A stretch of DNA of 64,000 nt from Oceanobacillus bengalensis. Its GTDB lineage: Bacteria > Bacillota > Bacilli > Bacillales > Amphibacillaceae. The notes beneath the pieces are model-generated. The model was not told where the DNA came from and searched no databases. It was given only the letters and a program-made list of their open reading frames with translations. Below are positions 17,991 through 26,880 of this stretch, in pieces. Location: positions 1 to 64,000 of the forward strand of contig NZ_RBZO01000003.1 in NCBI RefSeq assembly GCF_003628445.1, in the 5' to 3' direction. Both the position numbers and the translations under genes were made by a program. Position 1 is the first letter of the stretch. Each line of letters starts with the position of its first letter.

Positions 17991-18623
17991 TTAATATACT
18001 TTTTCAACTAGTATTTTTGTTCCATCGACTTGCTTTACACGAATTTTACTGTTTTTCTCTATCCATTGACCATTTGAAACAGCACTAAAATCCTTTCCAT
18101 TAACATTTATAACACCAACTGGACGTAAATCTGTTCGTGTAATTCCTTCTTGATTTAGAAGCTCTTGGTATGCCATATTCATGGAGTTATAACCTGCTTC
18201 ACTCGTTAGTTGGTCTTTCAGCGCAAGTTTGGTCCACATGTTTCGCCGTTTGAATACCTTTAAGAATAAAAACGATCCTGCTGTACCAATAATAACACCT
18301 AATACAGCGTATAATCCAGCAGTGAAACTAGGTGCTACCAACGCAACTGCAACTAACATAATTCCTAACCCTAACGTTGCAAGTGTTCCATCATTTACAA
18401 CTTTTCCATCTACAATTATAAGTAATAATCCAACAAAGTATAAAATAAGCATAATAATAAAAGAGCTTGTTTCTACTACATATGCACCAAAGTACACAGT
18501 CATAAAGCCAATTCCTAATAAACCAAATATACCCCGTGCATTAACTAATATTTCCCCCAAAAGAAATAATGTACCAAGACCTGTTATTACGATTCCAATC
18601 CATTCTATATTAAATAATTCCAT
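17991..18623 (-). CDS. NfeD-like membrane protein
   Basis: A 210-residue protein with about five to six membrane helices (10-125) and a C-terminal OB-fold-like NfeD domain (about 150-210: TDLRPVGVINVNGKDFSAVS). It lacks the ClpP-like protease part that the NfeD protein at 44263 has. NfeD proteins usually pair with flotillin/stomatin partners, but none is adjacent here. GGGGGG-rich ribosome site upstream. The role is unknown. Confidence 0.8.
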   Translation of the reverse strand: MELFNIEWIGIVITGLGTLFLLGEILVNARGIFGLLGIGFMTVYFGAYVVETSSFIIMLILYFVGLLLIIVDGKVVNDGTLATLGLGIMLVAVALVAPSFTAGLYAVLGVIIGTAGSFLFLKVFKRRNMWTKLALKDQLTSEAGYNSMNMAYQELLNQEGITRTDLRPVGVINVNGKDFSAVSNGQWIEKNSKIRVKQVDGTKILVEKVY

Positions 18624-18695
18624 TAAAATCCCCCCCTCTTAAATAATAGTACGGATTTCTAATATAAATTGTTTCATTTAAAAGGAGAAAATACA

Positions 18696-19037
18696 ATGCA
18701 TTTTTTTAAAAGAATGTCACTTTATATAATTATTCTAATGCTAATTGCAAGTATATATAAAGACTTATCTTTAGGGACTGCAAATAATAAGGTAATGGAC
18801 ATACCAGCTAATACAGAGACAATTAACCATATATCATATGATATCATGCAAATAAAAATTTCACCTGGTGATACCTTGTTATCAGTCGTTGAGGGGATTA
18901 ATAGCAGCAATGCAAAACTCAATTTTGATAACTTGATAAATGATTTCAAAGCATTAAATCCAAATGTGGATCCTTACAAGCTCGAGCCAAATACCTTTTA
19001 TTATTTTCCAGTATATAACAGAAAGGAGACTGAATAA
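18696..19037 (+). CDS. LysM-like protein, YqfZ-type
   Basis: A 113-residue protein with an N-terminal membrane or signal helix (7-22) and a LysM-like domain (about 50-108: KISPGDTLLSVVEGIN ... NPNVDPYKLEPNTFYYFPVY). Size, domain and neighbours suggest YqfZ of B. subtilis, although the adjacent ispG is missing. AAAGGAG precedes the ATG at 18696. The product is likely exported or anchored at the cell surface or forespore. Confidence 0.65.
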   Translation: MHFFKRMSLYIIILMLIASIYKDLSLGTANNKVMDIPANTETINHISYDIMQIKISPGDTLLSVVEGINSSNAKLNFDNLINDFKALNPNVDPYKLEPNTFYYFPVYNRKETE

Positions 19038-19049
19038 AATCCAGTCTCC
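19022..19049. terminator. Stem-loop between yqfZ-like and yqfX-like genes
   Basis: Stem AGGAGACTG / CAGTCTCCT overlapping the yqfZ stop codon; T-run weak. Located between convergent genes. Confidence 0.5.
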
Positions 19050-19058
19050 TCATTATAT

Positions 19059-19433
19059 CTAAAAAAATGGTATTATAAAGAGGGTAATCAGAATAGAAAT
19101 TGCACCTGCTGCAATTGCTATATTACCTAAAGTGTCTGCACCACGGCTTCTAGAAACAAATCCCATAATAATACCAGCAGCACCTAAAATGACTGGCCAT
19201 ACAAAAAAGGAAATAATCGATAGGGCTAGACCTATCCATCCATACATCGTATTTACTTCCCCATCACTATCAGCCATGTTTCTTACTTCATAATCGTTTG
19301 CGGTGAATTCAGCTGCGTACTCTTCATTTCTAGAGCTATCTGGTTCAATGCCGACATAATCTTGGTTCTTAATTTCTTCCCCATGATTTGGTGCAGCTTC
19401 TATATGGTCTTTCTCATCTGGATACTTTTCCAT
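19059..19433 (-). CDS. DUF4190-like membrane protein, YqfX-type
   Basis: A 124-residue protein with an acidic, disordered N-terminal half (1-65) and two C-terminal membrane helices around MYGWIGLALSIISFFVWPV and GAISILITLFIIPFF, separated by a glycine-rich turn. The layout fits DUF4190 and the place fits YqfX of B. subtilis. AAGGAGGTC precedes the ATG. Function unknown. Confidence 0.65.
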   Translation of the reverse strand: MEKYPDEKDHIEAAPNHGEEIKNQDYVGIEPDSSRNEEYAAEFTANDYEVRNMADSDGEVNTMYGWIGLALSIISFFVWPVILGAAGIIMGFVSRSRGADTLGNIAIAAGAISILITLFIIPFF

Positions 19434-19590
19434 ATATCTGACCTCCTTCTTAAGTTGAGGTGCAGTTATAGTGTATGGATTCTGGGCATTTCTATTATGT
19501 TATTTTATGGAAGCAGGTTAACTTTCTGTTGCAACATGCATATAGTACTTAAGAATCTCAATAAAGGATGTTCAAAAAGGAGTTAGTTAA

Positions 19591-19875
19591 ATGTCTTTTA
19601 TCATCAAAGAATTGGTTAAAAATAAATTAAAACAAATCAGCGCAAATGAACTATTACAGTATGGAAAACAATACGGATTCACATTATCACAAAACCAGGC
19701 TTCAGAAATTACTCATTTTTTAAGAAATAACACGCTCGATCCCTTTCAAACAAAGGATCGTGAAGAAATGTTCCGCAAGTTGGCAGAAATTACCGATATT
19801 GAAACAGCAAAACAAGCTAGAAAACTATTAGACGAAATCATTAAATCCTATGGGCTAGCTTATTTATTCGAGTAA
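19591..19875 (+). CDS. yqfT: DUF2624 protein, YqfT-like
   Basis: A 94-residue soluble, mostly helical protein (MSFIIKELVKNKLKQISANE at the start) matching the YqfT/DUF2624 family in size and in position beside nfo. AAAGGAG precedes the ATG. Function unknown. It is convergent with nfo. Confidence 0.75.
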   Translation: MSFIIKELVKNKLKQISANELLQYGKQYGFTLSQNQASEITHFLRNNTLDPFQTKDREEMFRKLAEITDIETAKQARKLLDEIIKSYGLAYLFE

Positions 19876-19908
19876 AAAAGAGGGTAACGAAATTGTTATC
19901 CCTCTTTT
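19875..19908. terminator. Bidirectional terminator between yqfT and nfo
   Basis: Stem AAAAGAGGGTAAC / GTTATCCCTCTTTT with flanking A and T runs. Confidence 0.85.
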
Positions 19909-19911
19909 CTT

Positions 19912-20805
19912 TTAGCTATTCATTATTTTATCTCTAAGGTTTTCCTGAAATTCACCTTTTCTGATCATTTCTATCTCAAATTTATATGGTGCTTTTTTAT
20001 TTTTCTTATCTTCACCGACATAAGGTGTTTCCAATATCTTCGGAAGTTCATCTAATTGCGGGTGTTTAATGATGTAATGTAGTGCATTAAAGCCAATATG
20101 GCCAAAACCAATATTCTCATGTCGATCCTTATGTGCACCTCGTACATTTTTACTATCATTAACATGAATAACTTTAATGCGATTTACACCGATTGTTTTA
20201 TCGAATTCATTCAAAACACCATCAAAATCATTCACAATATCATATCCAGCATCATGTATATGACAAGTATCTAAACATACGGACAACTTATCGTTATGTG
20301 TGACCCCATCAATTATTTTAGCTATTTCTTCAAATTTCCGACCGATCTCAGTCCCTTTACCAGCCATTGTCTCTAATGCAATCTGTACATCCTGATCTTT
20401 TTCAAGTACTTCATTTAAACCTTCAATAATCTTCTTTATACCTTCTTCAGGACCTGCACCTACATGAGCACCAGGGTGCAAGACTATCTGCTTTGCACCA
20501 ATTGCCATCGTTCGCTCAATTTCACTGCGGAGGAAATTCACACCTAATTCAAATGTAGCGGGTTTTGTAGTATTTCCGATATTAATAATGTAGGGTGCGT
20601 GTACAATAATATCAGATATCCCATTCTCCTTCATATGTTCAAGGCCTGCTTCAATGTTTAATTCCTCGATTGGTTTTCTTCTGGTGTTTTGTGGTGCTCC
20701 AGTATAAATCATTAACGTATTAGCCCCGTAGGAAACTGCTTCCTCACTCGACCCTAACAACATTTTTTTACCACTCAATGATACATGTGAACCTAATTTC
20801 AACAA
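19912..20805 (-). CDS. nfo: Endonuclease IV (AP endonuclease)
   Basis: A 297-residue class II AP endonuclease that cuts the backbone 5' of abasic sites in base excision repair. The zinc-site tracts are present: [39 protein letters not shown] and [11 protein letters not shown]. Length matches B. subtilis Nfo (297), which also protects spores. The start appears to be one of two tandem TTG codons with AGAGGTG upstream. The next gene upstream is cshB, 31 bp away. Confidence 0.95.
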   Translation of the reverse strand: MLKLGSHVSLSGKKMLLGSSEEAVSYGANTLMIYTGAPQNTRRKPIEELNIEAGLEHMKENGISDIIVHAPYIINIGNTTKPATFELGVNFLRSEIERTMAIGAKQIVLHPGAHVGAGPEEGIKKIIEGLNEVLEKDQDVQIALETMAGKGTEIGRKFEEIAKIIDGVTHNDKLSVCLDTCHIHDAGYDIVNDFDGVLNEFDKTIGVNRIKVIHVNDSKNVRGAHKDRHENIGFGHIGFNALHYIIKHPQLDELPKILETPYVGEDKKNKKAPYKFEIEMIRKGEFQENLRDKIMNS

Positions 20806-20836
20806 CTTTTACACCTCTCCTTGTCACATTTCTAAT

Positions 20837-22162
20837 CTATTTTCTTTTATTTTTTACATTCTTTCCTAACTGCTTCTTAATGGACTCTTGTTGTCTCTTC
20901 ATTTTCTTCTTATACCCTGGTTTTACTTTATTTACCTTACGAACCTGTTTCCATGCCTCTTTTTCAAGGTTTGTCGTTGTTTTTGTCCTTAATTGACGCT
21001 CATTCCACGGTTTCGCTTCCAACCATTCACCATTTTTTACATCGACAAAGGTAAATGCTAGACCTTTTTCTTCTAGCTTGTTAATTAGTTTTAAATCCTC
21101 TTCATTATAAAGACTAATTGCGGTTCCTTCCATACCAGCCCTAGCCGTTCTACCTACGCGATGTATATAGAATTCTTCCTCTTTTGGGATTTGTGCATTT
21201 ATGACATGGCTTACTCCTTTAATATCAATACCTCTTGCTGCTAAGTCTGTCGCAACAATATATTGATATCTAAGGTTTTGAATTTCCTTCAGTACACGTT
21301 TTCTTTCTCTCGGAGTTAACCCACCATGAATCAACCCAACTTCTAGACCTCTTTCAATAAGTGAGTCTGCTAATTCATTTGCTTGCTTTTTCCCATTTGT
21401 AAAAATAATGGCAAGATAAGGATGAATCACATTTGAAATTTCCAGAATAACATCCGCTTCATTCCGATGTTTTAACGCAATTAGGCGATGTTCCATTGTC
21501 TCTGGTGAGAAATGATCTTCTACTTTAATATAAATTGGATTTTCTAAGTATTTCTTAAAAAAGTGCTGAAGTCTTTCTGGAATGGTTGCTGAGAAGACTA
21601 GTAGTTGGATATCCTTTTTAGAACGGACAAGCAATTTGTCTACATCATCGATAAATCCTAAATCTAGCATTAAATCTGCTTCATCAATGACAAATGATTT
21701 AGCAGAGAAAATGGATAAAACATTTTCGTTAACTAAATCGAGAATTCTTCCTGGTGTCCCCACAATAATGTGAGGCGCTTCTTTTAATTTATCCTTCATC
21801 TTTTGTTTATCCGTTCCACCTACAAGAAGTTTAGCAATCCATTCGCCTTCCTTATCAGCTAGCGTAATGATTTTCTTCACCTCATCATATAGCTGTGTGG
21901 CTAACTCTCTAGTTGGTGCTGTGATCACGAATTGAACTTCACGTTTTGTCGTATCTAATTGATTAAATAATGGTAATAAAAATGCATGTGTCTTTCCCGA
22001 ACCTGTACGAGACTGTCCAATGACACTTTGTCCTTTTAATACCTTTGGAATTACTTTTTCTTGTACTTCAGTTGGTTGCTTAAACTTTAGTTTCCCTATA
22101 ACATCAATCATTCTCTGATCTAAAGAAAAAGCCTCAAATTTACTTTTGTTTGTATTCATCAT
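20837..22162 (-). CDS. cshB: DEAD-box RNA helicase CshB
   Basis: A 441-residue ATP-dependent RNA helicase. It shows the Q motif near residue 14-35, Walker A GQSRTGSGKT, DEAD box VIDEADLM, motif III FSATIP, and motif VI HRVGRTARAG. The tail (about 400-441) is strongly basic (KKKMKRQQ ... KNVKNKRK) and probably binds RNA. Length and context between nfo and yqfO match CshB (YqfR), a cold-shock helicase. ispH, which follows cshB in B. subtilis, is absent. Confidence 0.93.
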   Translation of the reverse strand: MMNTNKSKFEAFSLDQRMIDVIGKLKFKQPTEVQEKVIPKVLKGQSVIGQSRTGSGKTHAFLLPLFNQLDTTKREVQFVITAPTRELATQLYDEVKKIITLADKEGEWIAKLLVGGTDKQKMKDKLKEAPHIIVGTPGRILDLVNENVLSIFSAKSFVIDEADLMLDLGFIDDVDKLLVRSKKDIQLLVFSATIPERLQHFFKKYLENPIYIKVEDHFSPETMEHRLIALKHRNEADVILEISNVIHPYLAIIFTNGKKQANELADSLIERGLEVGLIHGGLTPRERKRVLKEIQNLRYQYIVATDLAARGIDIKGVSHVINAQIPKEEEFYIHRVGRTARAGMEGTAISLYNEEDLKLINKLEEKGLAFTFVDVKNGEWLEAKPWNERQLRTKTTTNLEKEAWKQVRKVNKVKPGYKKKMKRQQESIKKQLGKNVKNKRK

Positions 22163-22176
22163 GTAGAACTCCTTTG

Positions 22177-23295
22177 TTAAATAAATTGAAAGGGGTCTGT
22201 ATTCATTTTCGATGTTACTACTTCTATCGTCGCCTTATCTTTTAACATCGTATCTAAATAGGACTTTGTAGCTTCTTTCATTACCTTTTCTATATAATGC
22301 CCAGCGTCTATTACTGCTAATCCAGCTGCCCATGCGTCTTGCGCAACATGAAAGGACATATCTCCCGTTATATAAACATCTGCCCCTTTTCGTTTTGCAA
22401 GATGAATATATTTTTCACCGCTACCACCCAATACGGCAACTTTTTTTACCGTTTTTTCTAAGTCACCAGTTACACGTACATGATTCATTTCTGTTCTGTT
22501 TTTAACATGTTCACATAAATCAATAAGTGTAGTAGAGCTCGCCAAACTTCCAATTCTTCCAACACCCATTTTTTCCCCTTTATTCTTAAGTGGAAAAATG
22601 TCATATGCTGGTTCTTCGTATGGATGTTTCTCTATCATTTTACTAATCGCATCATTTAAGTTTTCTTCTTTTACAATTGTTTCTATTCGAACTTCATCTA
22701 CATGTGCTAACTCGTGCCTCGTACCTATATGTGGGTTGGTTCCTTCTAGCGGTTTGAACGCCCTTTTCCCTTCCGTTTGAAAAGAACAATGGCTATAGTT
22801 ACCAATATGACCTGCTCCATTTTCAGATAGAACATCTTGAACAATTTTAGTATGTGTCTTTGGAACATATACAGCTATCTTATACAAGTTCTTAGACTCG
22901 GATTCGACAAGTACGCTCGTATCTTTTATTCCTAACAAATTACAAAGTATATCATTTACGCCACCATTTGCAATATCTAAATTTGTATGTGCTGCATAAA
23001 CCGTTATATCATGTTGAATCAATTTACTGATTATACGCCCTTGAGGAGTATCCGCATTTAATTGCTTTAGCGATTTAAACAGCAAGGGATGATGCGCAAT
23101 AATTAAATTCACCCCTTCTCGAATCGCTTCATCTACAACTGATTCTAACACATCTAATGTAATCATAATTTTTTTAACAACTTTATTATAGGATCCAACC
23201 TGTAACCCTACATTGTCCCACTCATATGCCAACTTTTTCGGTGCCCACTTTTCAATAAGTTGAAATACATCTGAATGTAATAATTGTTTATTCAC
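22177..23295 (-). CDS. yqfO: Nif3-like dinuclear metal-centre protein YqfO
   Basis: A 372-residue Nif3/DUF34 protein with the PII-like insert typical of Firmicutes (middle third, about 130-230). Metal-binding tracts are IIAHHPLLF, AHTNLDIANGGVND and GDMSFHVAQDA. The family is often annotated as GTP cyclohydrolase I type 2, but the reaction is unproven in Bacillus. The start is GTG, overlapping the trmK stop by 8 bp. AAGGAGG lies in trmK's last codons, so coupling is likely. Confidence 0.9.
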   Translation of the reverse strand: MNKQLLHSDVFQLIEKWAPKKLAYEWDNVGLQVGSYNKVVKKIMITLDVLESVVDEAIREGVNLIIAHHPLLFKSLKQLNADTPQGRIISKLIQHDITVYAAHTNLDIANGGVNDILCNLLGIKDTSVLVESESKNLYKIAVYVPKTHTKIVQDVLSENGAGHIGNYSHCSFQTEGKRAFKPLEGTNPHIGTRHELAHVDEVRIETIVKEENLNDAISKMIEKHPYEEPAYDIFPLKNKGEKMGVGRIGSLASSTTLIDLCEHVKNRTEMNHVRVTGDLEKTVKKVAVLGGSGEKYIHLAKRKGADVYITGDMSFHVAQDAWAAGLAVIDAGHYIEKVMKEATKSYLDTMLKDKATIEVVTSKMNTDPFQFI

Positions 23296-24001
23296 CCCTT
23301 AAGACCTCCTTTATCCATAATTTTTCTAGTTCAAATTTTTCAATTTTATCCAAGTCTTGTCCTTGTGCATTCTTCATTTGATTTATTACTTGTTCTAATT
23401 TGTCATATTCATGTTTCCACTTTTTATAAAAGACATCTGTTCTATTTTCTAATAATAAAGGACCAAATAATAATTGCTTTTCTGTTAGTTGTTTTAAAGG
23501 ATTTAACTTTGTTTCCAGGTCAGCAACAACTACCTCATAAATATGACCATTTTCCTCTATAATTGATTCATTTGTAATAACAAAATGGTTATCATTAAAC
23601 CATCTCCTAACACCTCTAGCATCAACATTAGGCTGTGCAATAATTCGCTTTACATTTTTAAGTTGCGCCTTCCCGTCTTCTAAAATCGATTTTATTAATG
23701 AACCACCCATACCAGCAATAACAATATGATCTACTTTCTCATCATTATCAATTACAGCTAGACCATCTCCAAGCCTAACCTCAACCCGGTCGTTTAACCC
23801 ATATGATTTCACTGTACGTAGGGCACTCTGATAAGGTCCTTCATTGACTTCACCCGCAATTGCTTTCGCAGTCTTATCCTGCAAGCAAACATAACAAGGC
23901 AAATAAGCATGGTCAGAGCCAATATCCGCAAAATAGCCCCCTTTTGATAAGTATGTGGCAACCTGTAACAATCGATTAGATAGTTTTACTGAATTTCCCA
24001 T
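23288..24001 (-). CDS. trmK: tRNA (adenine22-N1)-methyltransferase
   Basis: A 237-residue SAM-dependent methyltransferase that makes m1A22 in the D-loop of some tRNAs. The SAM motif FADIGSDHAYLP lies near residue 25-36, and IAGMGGSLI and IAQPNVDARGVR match the catalytic region. The C-terminal third is a helical coiled domain. Length matches TrmK (YqfN). AGAGGAG precedes the ATG. It is in one operon with yqfO. Confidence 0.93.
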   Translation of the reverse strand: MGNSVKLSNRLLQVATYLSKGGYFADIGSDHAYLPCYVCLQDKTAKAIAGEVNEGPYQSALRTVKSYGLNDRVEVRLGDGLAVIDNDEKVDHIVIAGMGGSLIKSILEDGKAQLKNVKRIIAQPNVDARGVRRWFNDNHFVITNESIIEENGHIYEVVVADLETKLNPLKQLTEKQLLFGPLLLENRTDVFYKKWKHEYDKLEQVINQMKNAQGQDLDKIEKFELEKLWIKEVLRGE

Positions 24002-24117
24002 TTTACTCTCCTCTATATATCTTAGGCTGTTTTCGTATTAATTATTGCTTTTAATATAAAATGTATAGTAATTTAAAAGGATATGCTAAATCACACCGTT
24101 CCGGAAACACACTTTGC

Positions 24118-24465
24118 TATTATCCTGCTCTACTTCTCTACAAATTAGAAATATGCTTTTGTTTAAGATAGAACAATTATCTTAAACGTTATTTCATGGT
24201 TTATAACCTCAAAATAATTTGATCGACTATCATAGCGTAGGCAGAATGCATAGACTACTCGAAAATACAGACCAATTTTCTCACGAAGATGTATCGCTGT
24301 CGAAGTATTCCTTGTCCTACGGAAAAAGCACGGTCCGAAGACACCTCAGAAGCGTTCTTGGCGTCACGAGGGGGCTCGTGCCGTGCTCGCGGAAAGCGAA
24401 GTATTCTGCCGCAGTGAATGACGATATAAACCAATCATAAGTGTGAGCGAGAGCTTAATTGTTTG
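24118..24465 (+). repeat. Composite dispersed repeat, copy A2
   Basis: The trmK-cccA gap (24002-24649) has no supported gene. From about 24118 to 24465 it carries a diverged copy of the block at 155-500. The core arms are GGCAGAATGC (24240-24249) and GTATTCTGCC (24401-24410), which pair with one G-T wobble. A lone right-arm remnant on the other strand lies at about 24098-24116. Sequence from 24466 to 24600 shows nothing I can name. Confidence 0.7.
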
Positions 24466-24608
24466 AATTCAAATAAGTCCGTAGTTTATATCTTTTACGT
24501 CTAAGCGTATATCTAAGAAAAATCAACAACCCTTTAGAAAGAGCCATATCTTAAAAGCTTATCATAAAAACCAAAGCATTGTGTCAGTTACAATCATCTG
24601 AAAAAGAA

Positions 24609-24635
24609 AAGCTTTCTGTTTATAGCAGAAAGCTT
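24609..24635 (-). terminator. Terminator after cccA
   Basis: Perfect stem AAGCTTTCTG / CAGAAAGCTT followed by TTCTTTTTC on the minus strand. Confidence 0.85.
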
Positions 24636-24649
24636 AAGATAGTACCTAT

Positions 24650-25012
24650 TTATTGTTTTTCACTTAACCAATCAGCTAGTAGACTAGCTTCTTCAGCAGG
24701 CATTTGTACAGCAGGCATACCACCTTGACCATTTTGAATAATACTTACGATTTCATCTGAAGAATATTTTGATCCAATGGTTGTTAAATCAGGACCCATA
24801 CCACCAGATAAATCAGCACCATGACATGCTGCACAATTATTAGAGAATACTGCTTCAGGATCTGTTGATACTTCTCCTTCAGCAACTTCTGTTCCGCCTT
24901 CTTCTTCATTTTGTAGTGCTTCACGTTGATCAGCACCTACATAAGAGATGATAATAACTGCTAGTACCCCTATTACAGCAATAATTGCATATGGTATAAC
25001 TGGGTTTTTCAT
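24650..25012 (-). CDS. cccA: Cytochrome c-550, membrane anchored
   Basis: A 120-residue small cytochrome c. One N-terminal membrane anchor (about 6-26) is followed by an acidic, Glu/Gly-rich linker and a haem domain with CAACH at about residues 58-62. The axial methionine is probably one of those in GGMPAVQMP. Length and organisation match B. subtilis CccA, which works in electron transfer outside the membrane. GGAGGAAAC precedes the ATG. It sits next to sigA as in relatives. Confidence 0.92.
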   Translation of the reverse strand: MKNPVIPYAIIAVIGVLAVIIISYVGADQREALQNEEEGGTEVAEGEVSTDPEAVFSNNCAACHGADLSGGMGPDLTTIGSKYSSDEIVSIIQNGQGGMPAVQMPAEEASLLADWLSEKQ

Positions 25013-25117
25013 CTTCTGTTTCCTCCTTATGTAATCCCCTAAATATTTTTCTATATACTAGAATATATATAGTTTACTCGAAAATCAATTGACTTTAAAG
25101 AATAAAGCTGTGAAATT

Positions 25118-25654
25118 TTATAAAACAATGTAAAAAATGGAAAAAATAATTCCGATAACACTACTATAAATTAAATATTTCAACTTAAATTTACGGCCGA
25201 AAACGAACCATAGAAAAAAATTAAAAAAGATAATAAGATACAGAAAAAAATCACTATATATGTACTGTTGACTAACAAAAAGACTTAATAAAAAAACGAG
25301 AAATAATGATACAACAAGGGCCAAATGATAAAATTTTTGTGTCTTTTTCTTTAGATATATATAACTACTTACGGAATATCCAATAAAAAGAATTAATATC
25401 CCTAGTTGCAAAATGGCTGGAAATTTCGTAAAATAAATCACAAGAAAAGAAAACGGTAACAATAATAAAACTAATATCGTTTGTAAGATAATATTCCATT
25501 TTGGAAGTTGAACTTTTGCTGACTCACTTCCGTTTTCTTCACCTTTTGTGTAAAGTGCTAGTAGAAAATCACAATATTTATCTGGTAGTAAATGATGCTC
25601 TTTCCAAAAAACAATTTCTTTAACTATTATTTGTGTACGTTCATTTTCTAACAG
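25118..25654 (-). CDS. Multi-pass membrane protein, unknown, with probable CTG start
   Basis: A 178-residue protein. A soluble N-terminal segment (QIIVKEIVFWKEHHLLPDKY, then CDFLLALYTKGEE) precedes five or six hydrophobic helices. The frame is closed by TGA three codons upstream, and the only codon near a ribosome site is CTG at 25654, with GAGGTGA 6 nt before it. The first ATG/GTG/TTG-type alternative, a TTG at 25462, would cut away the conserved-looking soluble part. I therefore infer a CTG start. It lies between cccA and sigA. Family not recognised. Confidence 0.65.
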   Translation of the reverse strand: MLENERTQIIVKEIVFWKEHHLLPDKYCDFLLALYTKGEENGSESAKVQLPKWNIILQTILVLLLLPFSFLVIYFTKFPAILQLGILILFIGYSVSSYIYLKKKTQKFYHLALVVSLFLVFLLSLFVSQQYIYSDFFLYLIIFFNFFLWFVFGRKFKLKYLIYSSVIGIIFSIFYIVL

Positions 25655-25696
25655 GGCTGTTCACCTCTAAACCAAGCAAATGATAAAAGGACTAAG

Positions 25697-25729
25697 AGTC
25701 ATTGATCACATACACTGCTCTCAATGACT
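25697..25729 (-). terminator. Probable terminator after sigA
   Basis: Perfect 9-bp stem AGTCATTGA / TCAATGACT with a 15-nt loop just past the sigA stop. The T-run is weak. Confidence 0.5.
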
Positions 25730-25735
25730 TTAACA

Positions 25736-26851
25736 TTAATCCAAAAAGTCTTTCAACCGTTTACTACGACTTGGGTGTCTTAATTTACGAAGTGCTTTTG
25801 CTTCAATTTGTCTAATGCGTTCTCGAGTTACACCGAAAACTTTTCCAACTTCTTCAAGTGTTCTTGTACGACCGTCATCAAGTCCAAATCGTAAGCGTAG
25901 TACATTCTCTTCCCTGTCTGTTAGCGTGTCTAGTACATCTTCCAACTGTTCTTTAAGTAACTCATACGCGGCATGATCTGAAGGAGATACAGCTTCAGAA
26001 TCTTCAATAAAGTCACCTAAGTGTGAGTCGTCTTCCTCACCGATTGGTGTTTCAAGTGAGACAGGTTCTTGAGCAATCTTCAGAATCTCTCGCACTTTTT
26101 CAGGAGGCAACTCCATTTCTTCACCAATTTCCTCTGGAGAAGGTTCTCTACCTAAATCTTGCAGAAGGGAACGTTGAACACGAATAAGCTTATTGATTGT
26201 TTCTACCATATGAACTGGAATTCGAATCGTTCTTGCCTGGTCTGCAATTGCTCTCGTGATAGCTTGACGAATCCACCAAGTAGCATACGTACTAAATTTG
26301 AAACCTTTACGATAATCAAATTTTTCAACAGCTTTAATAAGCCCCATGTTTCCTTCTTGAATAAGATCTAAGAAAAGCATTCCACGACCTACATAGCGTT
26401 TTGCTATGCTAACAACTAATCGTAAATTCGCTTCAGCTAGACGACGTTTTGCTTCCTCATCGCCTTCTTCAATACGACTAGCAAGTTCAATCTCTTCAGT
26501 AGCTGACAACAAATTCACACGGCCAATTTCTTTCAAGTACATCCGAACAGGATCATTAATCTTAATACCTAGAGGAACACTTAAATCTTTTAAATTAAAC
26601 TCTTCTTCCTTTTCGATTTCTTTCATTTTAGGGTCGTCCTCTGACTCTCCAAGCACTTCTACACCTTGTTCTTCTAGGTACTCATAGAACTCATCCATTT
26701 GATGTGAATCAATATCAAAATTTGACAAACCATCAGCTATTTCCTCATATGCTAAGGTCCCTCTTTTCTTGCCCATTTCAACTAATTTCTCTTTCGCATG
26801 TTCAAGAGTGATTTCGGTTTCCTTCGTACTTGCTTGTTCTTTTTTAGCCAT
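25736..26851 (-). CDS. sigA: Primary sigma factor SigA (RpoD)
   Basis: A 371-residue housekeeping sigma factor, the same length as B. subtilis SigA. Region 1.1 is acidic; region 1.2-2 includes [12 protein letters not shown] and the -10-binding tract [20 protein letters not shown]; region 4 includes the helix-turn-helix [21 protein letters not shown] chose the ATG at 26851: the upstream in-frame TTG sits in front of the GGAGGGGA ribosome site. dnaG lies 29 bp upstream in the same operon. Confidence 0.97.
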   Translation of the reverse strand: MAKKEQASTKETEITLEHAKEKLVEMGKKRGTLAYEEIADGLSNFDIDSHQMDEFYEYLEEQGVEVLGESEDDPKMKEIEKEEEFNLKDLSVPLGIKINDPVRMYLKEIGRVNLLSATEEIELASRIEEGDEEAKRRLAEANLRLVVSIAKRYVGRGMLFLDLIQEGNMGLIKAVEKFDYRKGFKFSTYATWWIRQAITRAIADQARTIRIPVHMVETINKLIRVQRSLLQDLGREPSPEEIGEEMELPPEKVREILKIAQEPVSLETPIGEEDDSHLGDFIEDSEAVSPSDHAAYELLKEQLEDVLDTLTDREENVLRLRFGLDDGRTRTLEEVGKVFGVTRERIRQIEAKALRKLRHPSRSKRLKDFLD

Positions 26852-26880
26852 GAGTTCCCCTCCTTCCAAAATTATAATTG

